Assembly (NCBI GenBank): GCA_008933995.1
Contig: WARS01000012.1
Coordinates: 124,001-188,000 of the forward strand
DNA length: 64,000 nucleotides
Origin: Datnioides undecimradiatus
Taxonomy: Eukaryota; Chordata; Actinopteri; Lobotiformes; Datnioididae
Reading direction: 5' to 3'
Every line of letters begins with the position of its first letter. Within the stretch, counting starts at the first letter, position 1. Under the pieces are notes generated by a model, which saw only the letters and a list, made by a program, of their open reading frames with translations, was not told where the DNA came from and searched no databases. Shown here piece by piece: positions 1-21,580 of the stretch. A program made the position numbers and the translations under genes.

Positions 1-1400
1 ACCAGGTTTGTCTCAGGCCACCCTGATTGAAAAGCACAAACAGGTCTATCTCGAAGACAAAAAGGTCTCTGTCTGTCTCTGCTGGCTATTTTACTTTAGT
101 TATGTTTGTGTCGGGCGGGGAGAGTAAAAGTCTCCTGTGTTGTTATCATTGTAACAAGCAATAAATTGCAGAATGTAATTGGTTATTATATATTTTTGTA
201 TTAAATGCATGCAGGGGCTTGAAAAACAGCACATTCTTGTGTTGGATTAAACATTTTTTAGTAGGTCGGCAATAGTTTTTTGTTTTTAGTGCATCTAAAC
301 ATTTTGGAGATTAGGTACAAGATAATAATGGAATAATGCAAAATGCAAATTAAAGATCTGCTTAACAGAATATTTAAGTCTGCAAGTTTAAGAGAGTGTT
401 GAATTTGAATAGAATAACACAAAGGAGATTGATGGAGATGGAGAGTAACCACAATATAAATGATTATCAGAGAAGGTCTTATTCCCAATTTGGCCAGTTT
501 TCCAATATCAAAAATACCTTTGTTGTGATAAATTAACAAAATTTGATTTTATTGTCGACTCCAACCACAGAACCTCGTGGAAATTAAACACTGGAGCTTT
601 ATATATTCATTGGACATCAAACCTGGCAGTGTTTTATCAGCCCTGCGTCATAAATTTAGCAGCTCACACAACATGTTTTTACAGCCCGTGCAGATAAAGA
701 ATATCTTAATTGACAAATTTCCCTCCTCAACTCACCGTAAATGCTCAGCAAATGACACAAATCTCACCTATTGCACTTTTAAAATGGCTGTCGACATTTT
801 TAAACCACTAGCCGCAGCGGCCAGCTGACAAAACAGCGAGCTTCATCCCCTGATTGAATTAATTTCCCTGTCTATTCCCAGTGTATCCCAGAGCAGCAGC
901 TGAACCAATGTGGAACGTAGCCATGTTGTAATCAAACGTATTCTCCCCAGGAGTCTCTTAACACCTCGCTCATCCCTGGCAGCTGAACCAGAATCCTGAA
1001 CACACACACACACACACACACACACACTGACCCTCTTCAGACATCCAAAATATTACACTGTCCAATGGAGACAAGTTATTTGGGATGTGGAATTCTTCCA
1101 AGGGACGCAGTTAAAATTCGGATATTCAGACAACGAGAGTCCAGCTGAGTAAAAAGGGTCAGGAGTTTCCTTTTCCAGGTGATTGTTAATACAAAGCATG
1201 TTTAATTCCCTTTTGGCATCATGTCTGAGTCTGCAAACATTCAGTATTTATGTGTTTTGGACAGAACTGTGGTTGTAAAAGCTGGGAAAATGCCCCCTTT
1301 ACAAACACTGCTTACTTCTAGCAATATAAGTGTGAAGTTTGTTTTTATTTTGTTGTGTATTTAGATCTAGAATTAATATAAAAATGATCAAGAAGAAGGC
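1..1400. other. Intergenic DNA, no gene seen
   Basis: AT-rich non-coding sequence. No exon with credible splice sites or protein-like reading frame was found on either strand. The only structured element is a CA microsatellite near 1001-1027. It lies beyond the 3' end of the putative minus-strand gene that ends near 1.4-1.5 kb. Confidence 0.5.
1001..1027. repeat. (CA)n microsatellite
   Basis: Uninterrupted CA dinucleotide run of about 13 units. Short open frames crossing it are repeat artefacts. Confidence 0.95.
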
Positions 1401-1422
1401 ACATGAAATAAACGAGAGACTG

Positions 1423-1518
1423 TTTATTTTAACCTTTCTCTCAACAAGTCAACTATCTTAACATATAATGTAATCCAAAGACAATAAGTGTAAATGTTAC
1501 AAGAATCTAAGTTTTATT
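1423..1518 (-). terminator. Polyadenylation signals of the putative minus-strand gene
   Basis: Read on the minus strand, AATAAA occurs at 1513-1518 and again at 1423-1428. They lie 80-170 bases past the stop codon at 1596-1598, where a short 3' UTR would end. Their placement supports the terminal exon above them being real, but AATAAA is common by chance in AT-rich DNA. Confidence 0.4.
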
Positions 1519-1595
1519 ATAAACTGCAAATGAAAATACAAGTGAGCATCAGCTGACATAATAATTAATAAATGATTAATAATCAAACAGATGTT

Positions 1596-3085
1596 TCAGC
1601 CCAGGAACCTTGGCAACTTTGTTATGTTCACCACAGGCTTCCTGTCACTGGTCTCCAGTGCATTACTCTTCAGACTCATGCTCACGCAGCACACTCGCTC
1701 CTGGAAATGACCTGGGTTTGGTTGCGCGGTTGAGATTTGAGTTTTGGGATGTGGTGGATCTTTGTTGATGGCCCCTGAGAGGAATCGCTGGAGGAGTCGC
1801 CTGGCCTCGCAGTGTTTCGCCAAGCGCTCTGCCTCCAACTCTGTCAACCTGCAAGAGTATTCCAGCTTCTATTGTTACATCGGCACCTTTGCTTTTGCAT
1901 TTGCATTTTAAAATGTTATCCAGGCTCAGTGTGTTGATATGGAGGACGTTGTCACTGACCTGTGGTGCTGCTGGGGTAAGAGGGCCATGCTGTACCAGTG
2001 AGCAGTGTAGCTCTGTCCTCTCTGCCAGTCCTCCTCCAGGACGCTACAGTCCAGCTCAGCCCTACGTGTACCGACGACACTGCACATCCCAGCTGCTTCC
2101 AATCGACCAACCAACCAACCAACCAACCACCAACCCTGTCTGGATCAGAGAGATCAGGAAATCCAAGGCAAAACAAGGCAAATAAAACCAGACAAGAAGA
2201 ATCAAGGAAATTAGGAAACACTTCATGATAAAAGTATATTTTAAAAGAAGTCGGCAGTTCTGGGCTTTAGTTTTCAGCTGCATCTTGTGGTAGGATAAAC
2301 GATCTTTGCCCGAGGATCTCAGATTTGCATGAGCTCAACCAAAACATCAGACAAATAGCAATGAGAGAGCCCAAGACAAGCCTTAAAAGTCAACAGCAAA
2401 ACCTTACAATCAACTCTAAACCATACTGGGAGGCAGTAAAAAGAGGCTAAAACAGGAATATTGTGGTCTCGGATGGATCTTGGATATTGTTTTACTTGGT
2501 CACACATCATTTTTGAGTTTTTGTGGGTTTTTCTGGCCTCAAAGAATCACAAACAGAGAAATATTGGACTGATGTTGTACAATCATGATCGAGTGAATTC
2601 ACAATTCAAATTAGTTTAGCTTTTGAATTTAAAATTTGTTTTTATTCTAATTTGGCGTGAGATCACCCTTTTTCACAGTCTTCCTCCGGTTTTCTTGTGT
2701 TCAGTGTTTTAATATAAAGTAAACAAAGAGATTTTCTGTGAAATTGAGTCCATTTGCACATGATGTGACATCTTGCTGACAATCTAAATGCTATAAAAGC
2801 ATTGAAAAGGAGAAATGATTTTAAGAAATGATTGTTAAATGAGTTATTGGTTGATAAAACAGTGATGCAACTTACTTATTTTCAGTTGATCCTTTCTTCT
2901 AATCGCTGCTTTCATCTACCAGCCCTTTCTTCCTGCTCACTCTTGATGTTCCTGTTAACTTCTGGCAATCTTTCCCTTCGTAGTTTGTCTTTGTCCACCA
3001 ATAAAATCTGATCTTCAGTGGAGACGGTGCAGCACCTCTGATCTTTTCTGCCTTCCTTCACTGGATAAATGGTCAGCTTGACCAT
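1596..3085 (-). CDS. Putative three-exon gene of unknown function (about 183 aa)
   Basis: I do not recognise this protein. Three minus-strand exons fit together. Exon A (3085-2920) starts with ATG in a good context (CCCCCATGG), has an in-frame stop just upstream, and ends at a GTAGAT donor. Exon B (about 2092-1960) ends at CACAG|GTCAGT. Exon C (1848-1596) follows a CTCTTGCAG acceptor and ends in TGA. The joined length is 552 nt, exactly 184 codons, with the phases (1, then 2) matching at both junctions. The product begins MVKLTIYPVKEGRK, is rich in Lys/Arg/Glu, has a predicted helix around LTELEAERLAKHCEARRLLQ and ends VVNITKLPRFLG. There are no membrane segments. The exon B acceptor is weak: the preceding tract is GT-rich (a TTGG repeat), and an alternative acceptor 13 bp further in gives the wrong phase. 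Exon C is the best supported and exon B the least. The gene is divergent from aldh18a1. Confidence 0.4.
2107..2129. repeat. (CCAA)n tetranucleotide repeat
   Basis: About six CCAA units. The repeat lies immediately upstream, on the minus strand, of putative exon B, where it replaces a normal polypyrimidine tract with a TTGG-rich one. Confidence 0.85.
2340..2500. repeat. Diverged teleost dispersed repeat (fragment)
   Basis: The order of phrases (CCTTAAAAGTCAACAGCAAA, then ACTGGGAGGCAGTAAAAAGA, then GGCTAAAACAGGAATATTGT) resembles a dispersed repeat I recall as common in perciform genomes. The family assignment rests on recall only; the copy is diverged and lacks visible ends. Confidence 0.35.
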
Positions 3086-3239
3086 GGGGGTTGAGTATCA
3101 GGAGGTTTACATAGTTGTGTATCTGCAGCTATTTTAGAGTGGCTCTGATGCTGATATTAGAAACAATCCACATGCTGCCACTTTGACCGCAGAGATAATG
3201 AGTTGAGACCCAGTGAATGAAGCAGACATGCACACACTC

Positions 3240-3790
3240 CAACACAACACAGCTCGATTATAATTAACTATACGACAAGAAGATCAAAAGGCTAACAAGC
3301 TTGCTATCACAATGCTAAAATTCTGATGCAATACAAGTTTAATGTGCACTACATTTACATTTAAGCATGCTAGCATATACCATTTGCTAATTTCATTAGC
3401 TCTGAGGCTATTTAGAGTTGGATTGAGACTAATTTTAAACAAATAGTGGTGCTATATATAAAATCAGAGGGATTATCAAAGGTATTATGTCTGCACCAAA
3501 TTTCCTGACAATCCAACCAATAACTGATGAGACATTGCACTCGACCAATTTAGGGACCACTAATGTACATAGGATTCATCCTCAGGAAACCACGAATGTC
3601 TGTTCAAACTTTTGTGTTAATCTATATAATAGACATTAAGATATTTTACAAGAACCATGAAAAATCTGACTAGCTGGGGCCTCAAGAGGAAAGGTCGGGG
3701 AATTACCAAAGACATTAGGATTCGTCCTCTGGGTGACATGAATGTATGTAGCAAATTTAATGGCACTACAGCCCACAGCTGCTGAGGCCT
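3240..3790. repeat. Dispersed repeat with three related modules
   Basis: Three segments share the same phrase order: a phrase like TTAGGATTCATCCTC, then AATGTCTG, then AAATTT, then a phrase like GGCAATCCATCC. They start near 3470, 3550 and 3690. This resembles a very common teleost dispersed repeat. It lies in the space between the putative minus-strand gene and aldh18a1. No transposase or RT frame is visible. Confidence 0.45.
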
Positions 3791-5269
3791 GGGCCGAAAT
3801 ACTGAACCCTATGACTGACAGATTCCTGCTAGCAATGATAAAAAGTTAATGGCATCATCTATTTCTTAACTGGAAGGGTTTATTTGAAAGTGAATTTACT
3901 TATTTCAGTATCAGGCGTAGTAGCAGGTGTTACTGTTTGCTAAAATATGATTGCGCAATGTGCAAAATTAACATTTCAGGGTTTAGTTTTATTAATTACG
4001 TTTGTTTCAGCGGGAAAAATCAATGCTGTAACAATACCAGCTCAAAGGGATCAACAAGAACAGACCTGCAGAAAAGTTAAAAGGTTGTGCAGATGCACAA
4101 ACACACACACACACAAACACACAGAGTTACTGGATTAGTGGAGCCAGCAATAAGGAAAGGGTCAGTTCCTTCCCCTGAGTCAGATGGGCAGATAAAAGAG
4201 TGAAGAGGAGGAGGAACACAGAAAAACAGATAAAGGACAAAAGCAAACAACAGACTAAAGAGCAGGACAGATATAATAGAATAATACACATTTAGCCCGA
4301 GCTGCAGGAGCCAATTTAGTTATCTGTGGTCCTGGGGGCAGTGGGAGTCCGACGGTGTCAGTCAACTCTGCTCCGGGTTACTTTTCATTTTGTCACAGCA
4401 GGATCTTGCAGGTACACAGAAAACTTTCATCACTACTGTGCTCCTGTGATTTTTCCACAACATGGTGCAAAGGAAAGTTTCACAAGTTAATGAAAGAACT
4501 AATTAGGACAGCAGGGTCATATTAGCAGCTCCATCTCATATTAGTGTGGGATCATTAAACTGAGAATAAATATAAATTAAAATTAGTATTAGCTTTATAG
4601 TAAACGTTTGTTTTTGACCTTGGCCTTGAATACTTATTGTAAAACATGGAGTTAAAAATGTGAAGTAAATGTGAAATATATGTCAATCGTCACTGAGATC
4701 TGAGTCACGATTTTTGTGCATTGAGCATGAATTGTGCCTCTGTTACAGTCTTTGGTAAGCTACAGCCAAAATACCTCGTTGCTTTTTGTATTGTGCAAGT
4801 ATTGTGTGTAAAAATTACAACTCACTGCAAAAGAATAATCTACAAATCTATGATAGAAATAGACACAGTTAAAAACAAGGACAAAAAAGCTGAAGAACGA
4901 GGGAAAATAAGTAAAATGAACAGAGCTTTTAATGACTTTTAAGAGCTTTTAAGTACATAAAAGTTAATAAAACCAGAAATGGGTTTTAGATATATATAAA
5001 AAGCAAGCCCAATAACATACAATGCCTATAAACAAGTATTGAACTCAATACAAGTAATTCAAACAAATACATCTTGAATCAATATGTAGTCGATCTATTA
5101 TATGGATATATTAAATATATACAATACATCATACAAATTGAATTAAATACCTAATTACACTAAATTAAAATTCACACCTGATGTTATTAGCTGGATTTAT
5201 TTAGAGCTTTCGTTGATTTAGAAATAAACCTAAGGCCCTTTGTTGAATGATTTTACAGACTGAGTTTTA
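3791..5269. other. Intergenic spacer between divergent genes
   Basis: AT-rich spacer with an impure CA repeat at about 4097-4133 and no convincing exon on either strand. The frames present are short and lack splice context. Confidence 0.45.
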
Positions 5270-5279
5270 TTTTGAAATG

Positions 5280-5480
5280 TGAGACGACGCCTGACACTTC
5301 CGCTCTACTTCCGCATTTTGCCGGTTTTCCCGACGCCACTTCCTGCCACTTCACCGCCAATTTGCGAGGCTTCCCGAGTTGAAAAGCGACACTTTTTTTT
5401 TAATGTCAACGCGACCAAGAATGATAAATTACACGTTAGTTCTCTGACTGTAGCGGGAGTTAACGTTTTGACGCCGCGTT
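5280..5480. promoter_or_regulatory. aldh18a1 promoter / TSS region, ETS-rich
   Basis: The local base composition switches from AT-rich to GC/CpG-containing. Three ETS-type ACTTCC sites lie at 5296-5302, 5307-5313 and 5338-5344, and a GCCAAT box at 5356-5361; there is no TATA box. ETS clusters with a CCAAT box are typical of TATA-less housekeeping and mitochondrial-protein promoters. A likely non-coding exon 1 ends at TCAA|GTAAGA (5714/5715), and the ATG exon follows an ATTAAG acceptor at 5921-5922. The divergent minus-strand gene could share this promoter, but no evidence shows that directly. Confidence 0.55.
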
Positions 5481-5937
5481 AACGTTAGCGAAACATCCGG
5501 TTTACTCTTGTTGCAAACTGCAGTGACAGTTTCATCAGCAGCCCTGTCAGTTAGGGGAGGAGTCGTGCACATGCAGAGCCCACCTCTGTCTAAGTATCTG
5601 TGTGATAAATGAAAGAATAAGGGCTTAAAGAAGATGAACAAAGCCCAATAGAAGACGTGACAAAGGACAGGTGCCAACACAAGGACGAGCTAAGCTGGGA
5701 CTTCAGGAGGTCAAGTAAGAACAAACGCTCTTGAGTATTTTACAATCAGGGAAACCAGTGGGATATTTGTGTTTTGACTGTACATTGGGATACAAACATT
5801 ACCTTTAATGTTTACATATAACCCGCATGTCTAATCTCTAAGGCAAATACCACATTTTAACGTCTTTGATGATGATATTGTATGTTTTCCTCACTGTCCG
5901 CCTGTGTCTTTGTGATATTAAGGTCATTAAACGCACC

Positions 5938-15521
<9,584 letters not shown>

Positions 15522-18500
15522 ATCAGGTGTCCACAACATTTAAATTGGTTTGTGTTGTTGCAAACCAGCAGCTGTTTTTGCATTCAAGCCTCTAAAGCAC
15601 GCAGCATGGAGAGGGATGCTCAACGCACTAATGGTCCTTTTTTAAACAATACTGACAGGTTTCCTGTTCTGACTATACTGTTGTTCATGGATTAAGGGTT
15701 TACAAGCGTTTTGGATTCTACCTCAGCTTCTGATACTTTTATATGAGTTGGATAAGTCACCCTGTGGGCTTCTGCAGGAGGGCTGATGTGGTGACCACGG
15801 CACGTAGTAAAACCTCCACAATAATACATAAAGTGGGGATTTTACTGAAGCAAAGCAAGTACACGAGTCTCAGCATGTATCAAAGGAAACTGAAGTGCTT
15901 AAAATAATAATTTAATTCTTTTAATAAGTCTCAGGACACAGTTTCAAATCTATTCACAGCGAGGGACATTTCATTCCGTCATTAAATGTAAATGAGAGAG
16001 AAAAACTATTACGTTAGAAACAAAATGGACTTAACTTTGCCAGTTTTTAAAGCGACCAATCAGAAGCACAGTACTTTATCCTAAATATATTTTATTTATT
16101 TGATACTGCACATCACAGTTTACTCCCTCTTAAAATCCAGTTCCAGCTATAATTGTGCACATGCTGTAACTGAAGGCCCGATTTTTATTTCAGCACTAGC
16201 CGCAAGGTTTCATTCTGACTGTAAGTATTTTAAGTGCTCTCTTTGTTTGTGTAACATCATTTTGTTTTTTATTTTCCTGCTTTAATCCTAAATTGAATTT
16301 TCTGTGTGTTTCTTAATGTGCAGGCCTTTTCGATTAGATGAGCCGCTGGTGTCGTCCATTCAGTGCAACACTACGAATAATTGGAGCTTTACGTTTAAGA
16401 TTTTAAGACTTCCTGCATTGAAACTCACATAGTCACATAGTTAAAATATATAGTTTGACAACCATTTAAAGAATCAAATCAGAAATTTACCACTTTTGTT
16501 TTTACAGCAGTGTTCTGTAAGTTAAGATGCACTCCATCCCGTACGCATCCGTTTTATTTACTATTTTTTTTTATTTATTTGATCATTGTTACAAGTTGTG
16601 CTCACTCCTCTACGCTTTGCTGCTTTCCCGCTCGTTCCTCGTGGCGCCCAAAGCCCCTGTCAGCACGGGAACAGTAATTGACAAGCTGCCTCCTTCGAGC
16701 TGGAGGGGAGAACGCGACTGCTTTTAAATTAAGCTCCGTAACATTCCAGCCTCTGAGCTCCTATCTGATGTCTTGCAATGCACACTTAAGGACTGGTTTG
16801 AGTTGTTTAATAGCAGCATTGTAGAATAAAAAAAAATGTTGAAAAAGAATTTTTTTGGATATTTTTTCTTACTTTCTTTGATTTTTTTTCTTTTTTTTTT
16901 TTTCAGTTGAATTGCTGAGGATTTTCGCACGTATGTTCGTCTCTGTCCTGGCGCTAGTGTTTCTACTTTCACAAAGAACACAAATTAATGGGGAGGGTGG
17001 GGGGAATCATACTGATCTGAAAAACAGATGTCTAAAAAGGGCCTTTTTAAAGTTGCCCATAGGGGAATTCGCATTGCTGGAAGTGGGGCAAAGAAGATGG
17101 AAGACAATACTATAGAGGTTTAATTATCCAGCCATCAGAAATGAAAAGAGGGAGAAGGAGAACTGAGACTAATAATGGAATCACAGGCTTGTGTTCTTGG
17201 TTTCTCTGTTTCTTTCGTTTTCTTTCTCTTTCCCAGCATCTAAAGAATTCATTCTCCAAAACGCACTACTTACCCTTCAATCAGCTCCCCATCACCAAGT
17301 CCAAAGGGTTCAGAGATGAAGCGTGAGACAAAACTCGGATCTCCCTCTTTTTGTCCTTTTTATGTGTGAAGCGATTGAAAATATCTAAATGACTTGAGGT
17401 ACAGACGGAACAGTCTAGGGACATTGAGTATTGCCTTTTTGGTGCATAGGATTGTGTTTTACATTATCACACGCATCAAAAGTTGTTTGCAGCGCTAACA
17501 GCAGCTGTTCAGGTGCAAGTGTGTTATACCCACATGCTGCATTTACACCAGTTTTCTGTATAGGTAGAAACAGGACACTGAGGAGCTTCCACTGCAGTTT
17601 CCATTAGCAGGTTATTGACTGAAATTCCTATTTTTTTCAGATTTTGCGTTGAAATAATCGTCTCTTGGCAATAAACTGTGACACGGTTGTTTAGATTCCC
17701 AGAGAAAGTGTTAAATCCAAGACAGGGACAGACAAACGGCACAACTTTATCTTGAATCTCTGCAGAAACAACTAAACGCTGCTGCAACTACTACATTTTT
17801 CAGCTGGGGATCAACAAACGTTTATATTGTCTTTAAAATGATCTCAGACCTGTATATTCTTATAGTTCATGTTGCCGTGCTGGTTTTGATCGCTCCAGTT
17901 CTGCCCTCAGCTGATGCACCGAATCTATGACCTGTGAAAAACTCACTGAACTGAGGATGTGAGTGAAGTTACAAGTTGAAAATGCATCAGAGCTTAGCAC
18001 ATTTTGCAGCGTGACTGGGCTGTTTGCAGAGTTTTCAGGTTATTTTCTCAATACTGTGCTTTTGATGCGGAGTTTTGCAACATTTAAACCATAAACTTTA
18101 AACACAAATGTCCAAAGACTTGTGTTCTGTTGCTCTGCGCTCGTCTAAAGTCTGCTTGCTTCCTGAATTTGGTTCACATTTGAAGTTTCTGCCCCTTCAT
18201 GACCTTAAATTAACTTCCAGTTACGACTGAGCCCTGGCAGCCTGTACATTTCCTCTCATCTCTTATCTGACATTGCCCCCAGACCCCAGCTGATCAGATC
18301 CCATGGTGCACCCTGTTGATGCTGTGTTGTCTGCTGGGTATTGTTGTCCACAGATATAAAAAGGATGATGAGGGCAAATCACTGGACTTGTACAGCAAAG
18401 CTGACAGTGCTTTAATTGGACATTACTCAAGGCCAAAACTCATATTTCTTGTTGTGCTTGATCTTAAGAGACTCTCAAACGCACTCCCTGCTGGGCTTCA

Positions 18501-19150
18501 AATTTTTTTGAATCAATAATTAATGGTCAAAGTTATTTATTCATGTGTATCTTTGCCAATTACGCAGTGTCTAATTAACAATTTCAATAATTGATATTTA
18601 TTTCTGAAAGGGTTCAGTATCTTGGGCTGATGAAAAATGCATGAGCGGGGATGTGGACTGGGTTTTGTTTTTTGTTCTGAGAGAGCTTGATGCTCGGGGC
18701 TAATACCAGGCCACTTTGACTCCAACTCTTTGAGTTGGCACTGGCCCTGTGATGTGGATCTAATATGGGCATCTTTCATGGACCCAACGCGCTTACTCTG
18801 TACCATGTGATCTCATAAAGACTCCTACATGCTCATCCTCAGATACCCTTTTTGGTCTTTAATATGGAACTTCAAAGAGTAAGCTTCTGTTTCCTTGATA
18901 ATTTTTCTTTGTGTATGTGGAATGACAATATCACGGCGTAGGAACTGTAGGAACTCTTGGTCTTACGAGGACCTCGGTGGTTACACTTCTACATCTAACT
19001 CTGTGGCCCGATGAAACTAAAGTTCAGTCACCATACTAAAGAGAAATATATTCCTCAGATTTATGAAAAGCCATATCCCCCCCTGATCTTTTTATAGTGA
19101 CAGCTGTAGTAGTCAATGGAAAATTAACAAAGGCTTTCATCAAGTTTTCG
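15522..19150. other. aldh18a1 3' UTR and intergenic spacer
   Basis: Beyond the aldh18a1 stop codon there is AT-rich sequence. A possible ATTAAA polyadenylation signal is at 15981-15986, but the true 3' end cannot be fixed by eye. A T/A-rich tract occurs at 16825-16905. No exon with protein-like content was seen up to the crystallin cluster. Confidence 0.5.
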
Positions 19151-19156
19151 TTTATT
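19151..19156 (-). terminator. Polyadenylation signal of crystallin gene 1
   Basis: Minus-strand AATAAA lies about 350 bases beyond the stop codon of the proximal crystallin gene. It is the clearest candidate in that interval. Confidence 0.45.
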
Positions 19157-19503
19157 GTGATTCCAGTAGGACAGGAGGTTGGGGACCGGCGAGGCAAACC
19201 GTTTTTGCTATGGGACGACCAAAGCTAAAAGAAAAAAAGAAAAAAGAAAAGACCACCGTTTACTGTGAGCGTCGCTTGAGCAGAGAGTTGGGGAGGAACT
19301 TGACCCAACCGTGCAAAGCAACCCAACAAAACCAGAACCCAACGTCAGACAGACCAAAACCCCCATCATTAAAATATATGATTTCAGGTTTGGACACCAC
19401 AGTGTTGAGACCACACTGAAACAGTGTTGGCATTAGGAGAACAAGAGGGTGGAACGTGTAACAAGTGGGGCCCAATAAGGGTAAAAAAAAATCAAAATAG
19501 GAA

Positions 19504-21032
19504 TCAGTTGAGCTCAGTGATACGTCTCAGAGAGCCGAAGGTGGGGCTGGTGCTTCCCCACTCGCTGTGCCTCCTGTACTCTCCAGGGCGCAAGAAGTAC
19601 TGGCGTCCCCTGTAATTGGGGTGTTCGTGCAGAATCCAGTAGCCCTCCATGACGTTGACAGAGGAGATGTCGCGGGTGTGGAAACGCTCACTCAGATCGG
19701 GGCAGTCTTCCATTAGCTCCATATTCTGACCTGCAAAGTCAGACCTCTCGAAGATCTTCATCCTGTAGCTCCCATTGTACTGGGGAAGGAATGATGAGAG
19801 ACGCCGATGATACCTCCATTTACAGTAAGCCTTTGGTCAACACCCATCATAATTAGCAGTTTGACACCAATAAATGGAGAAACTTTCTCCTGAAACTAAG
19901 CTTGTCCTGCTCCAGTGGCATTATATAATGTTAAATATTCCTTAGATATGGATTTTTGATTTTTTTTACAAGTATAGGTCAAGCTAGAGAAAGGTGATTT
20001 AAAATAGCCACAGGTACTGGCACTCAGCGGTGAGGAACAGTAGGACTTGGGTGGAGAACTAAAAGATGCTAAACTGGCAGAGCTACTGAACGCCTTTCGT
20101 GAGAACATTGCTGCAAACAGGGTAGGGCATCAATTAAAAACTCACAGGTGGCACCATACGGCAGGAGCGGATGCAGTCATTGAAGCCTGCCCAGCGTTGG
20201 TAGTCGTAGTACTCGCCCTTGTGCAGCATGTACTGGTAGCCGCCGTAGTTGGGCTTCTCGTAGGCCACCCAGCAACCGCTATCCACTCTTATCGAGTTAC
20301 AGCGGCTGATGTGGTTTTGCATCTCGGGACAGTCACTACTGCACTCGTAGTGACGACCCTGGAAGTTCCTTTCCTCGTAGAAGATAATCTGCACATAATG
20401 GATGGATGGACGTTATTGCCACAGGGCTTTGGCAAAGGCAAACTCACAGACGCTTAATATGCATGACATTATTCATGACTCTTTAACAAACTTTTAGTCT
20501 GAACGGTTTTCATAACCATGCCATTTGGTATTCTGAGCCAGATTTGCATGTTAGCTCTATCCAACAAACTTCTTGTATAGAATGATAGCAAGTGAAGGGT
20601 TTTGGAAAAGATGAGCTTGAGGGAGAAATGGAATAAAAAGGGTCCCTAATGACGTACCAAAAGTAAAGTTGAACAAAATCCATTATAGCTTGTGGTATGT
20701 TTTAATAAGGAGAAAAAAATCTTTTTTCATTTTTACAAAAATTAAGACTCAACTGCAAATTTTTACAATCCACCAACAGAGAAGAAATGGCTAATTTAAC
20801 TAATTTTAACTTTAAGAAAAAACCTCATTCATGCACAGATTATTACACTTCCACCCCCAAAAGGTTATCACCAAATGAAGGTCTTTACCATGCATGTGAC
20901 GGACTTTTCAGCATTTAGCAATTCAACTGCCATTTGAGTTATTTACCCCTTATATGCAAATGATCAATACACCACTCCATCAAAAGTTGCTTTTACAATA
21001 TAGGTTTTGAATTGCACACTTACCTTGCCCAT
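19504..21032 (-). CDS. Gamma-M/MX-type crystallin, gene 1
   Basis: Lens structural protein with two domains of two Greek-key motifs each. There are three coding exons on the minus strand. Exon 1 (21032-21024) encodes only Met-Gly-Lys and ends at GTAAGT. Exon 2 (20388-20146, 81 codons) is the N-terminal domain, beginning [16 protein letters not shown] and ending at GTGAGT. Exon 3 (19779-19504) is the C-terminal domain, beginning [12 protein letters not shown] after a CCCCAG acceptor and ending in TGA. All introns are phase 0 and the total is 175 residues, normal for gamma crystallins. [22 protein letters not shown] and SCRMV are family signatures. Trp residues are kept in both domains (GCWVAYE, YQRW, GYWILHE), unlike the Met-rich, Trp-poor classical fish gamma-M proteins, so an MX- or S-like subtype is likely. 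Gene 2 lies upstream in the same orientation. Confidence 0.92.
19780..20145 (-). other. Intron 2 of crystallin gene 1
   Basis: Phase-0 GT-AG intron separating the two domains, as in all gamma crystallin genes. It contains no recognisable element. Confidence 0.9.
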
Positions 21033-21083
21033 TGTAACTGTGTAAAGTTCAGACCAGACCAGATGCCGGGCTGTACCAGACCT

Positions 21084-21090
21084 CTTTATA
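21084..21090 (-). promoter_or_regulatory. TATA box of crystallin gene 1
   Basis: TATAAAG on the minus strand lies about 52 bases upstream of the ATG. This predicts a short leader of 20-30 nt, as usual for gamma crystallins. Confidence 0.75.
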
Positions 21091-21124
21091 GACCCTGCTG
21101 GGATCAGGGCTTTGCAAATGTGAA

Positions 21125-21147
21125 ACAAAGCTTTGTCGTGTCAGCAC
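21125..21147 (-). promoter_or_regulatory. SOX palindrome plus Maf half-site, crystallin gene 1
   Basis: ACAAAGCTTTGT (21125-21136) is a perfect inverted repeat of the SOX core ACAAAG. It is followed within 5 bp by TCAGCA (21141-21146), a Maf-response half-site. The pair sits 35-60 bp upstream of the TATA box. SOX1/2 and large Maf proteins are established activators of vertebrate gamma crystallin promoters; use of these particular sites is inferred. Confidence 0.5.
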
Positions 21148-21552
21148 AGAATGCTCTATAGACTGCAGAACACTATACGGCTGGTGGGCTGCAGCAGCCT
21201 CTTTGTCTCTGTCAAAGCTCTGTCTGTCTATGGAAAATACTGTACAACTGCACTTTCTCAAAGGGCTACAATAAGAGTTGCAACATCTGCCTTTATTGGC
21301 ATGAATGCTAGAAAACCTGCACGCGGACTGTGAGGGTATTCAGGGCGAAGAGCAAGCAAAGAGAAAAGGTTTGGTTTGTTTTCAATGGCAACAGATTATT
21401 TAGCATTATTTAGCTTTTATCCGTTAGCAGGAAGCAAATGTGCTGCTTGGCCAAAGAGTGTTATTGTAACGTCTCACCCATGTTCGCAACATCGCATGTA
21501 TCTGTTCAAATAAGCTCACAACGGGAGAACATTGTTATTTGAAAACCAAGCG

Positions 21553-21558
21553 TTTAAT
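21553..21558 (-). terminator. Polyadenylation signal (ATTAAA) of crystallin gene 2
   Basis: The variant signal ATTAAA on the minus strand lies about 23 bases past the stop codon, implying a very short 3' UTR. Confidence 0.45.
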
Positions 21559-21580
21559 GTACATTTCATTTGCACATAGT

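Noticed and set aside
20047-20457. Plus-strand 136-codon frame through crystallin gene 1
   Set aside because: Antisense shadow of crystallin exon 2 on the minus strand.
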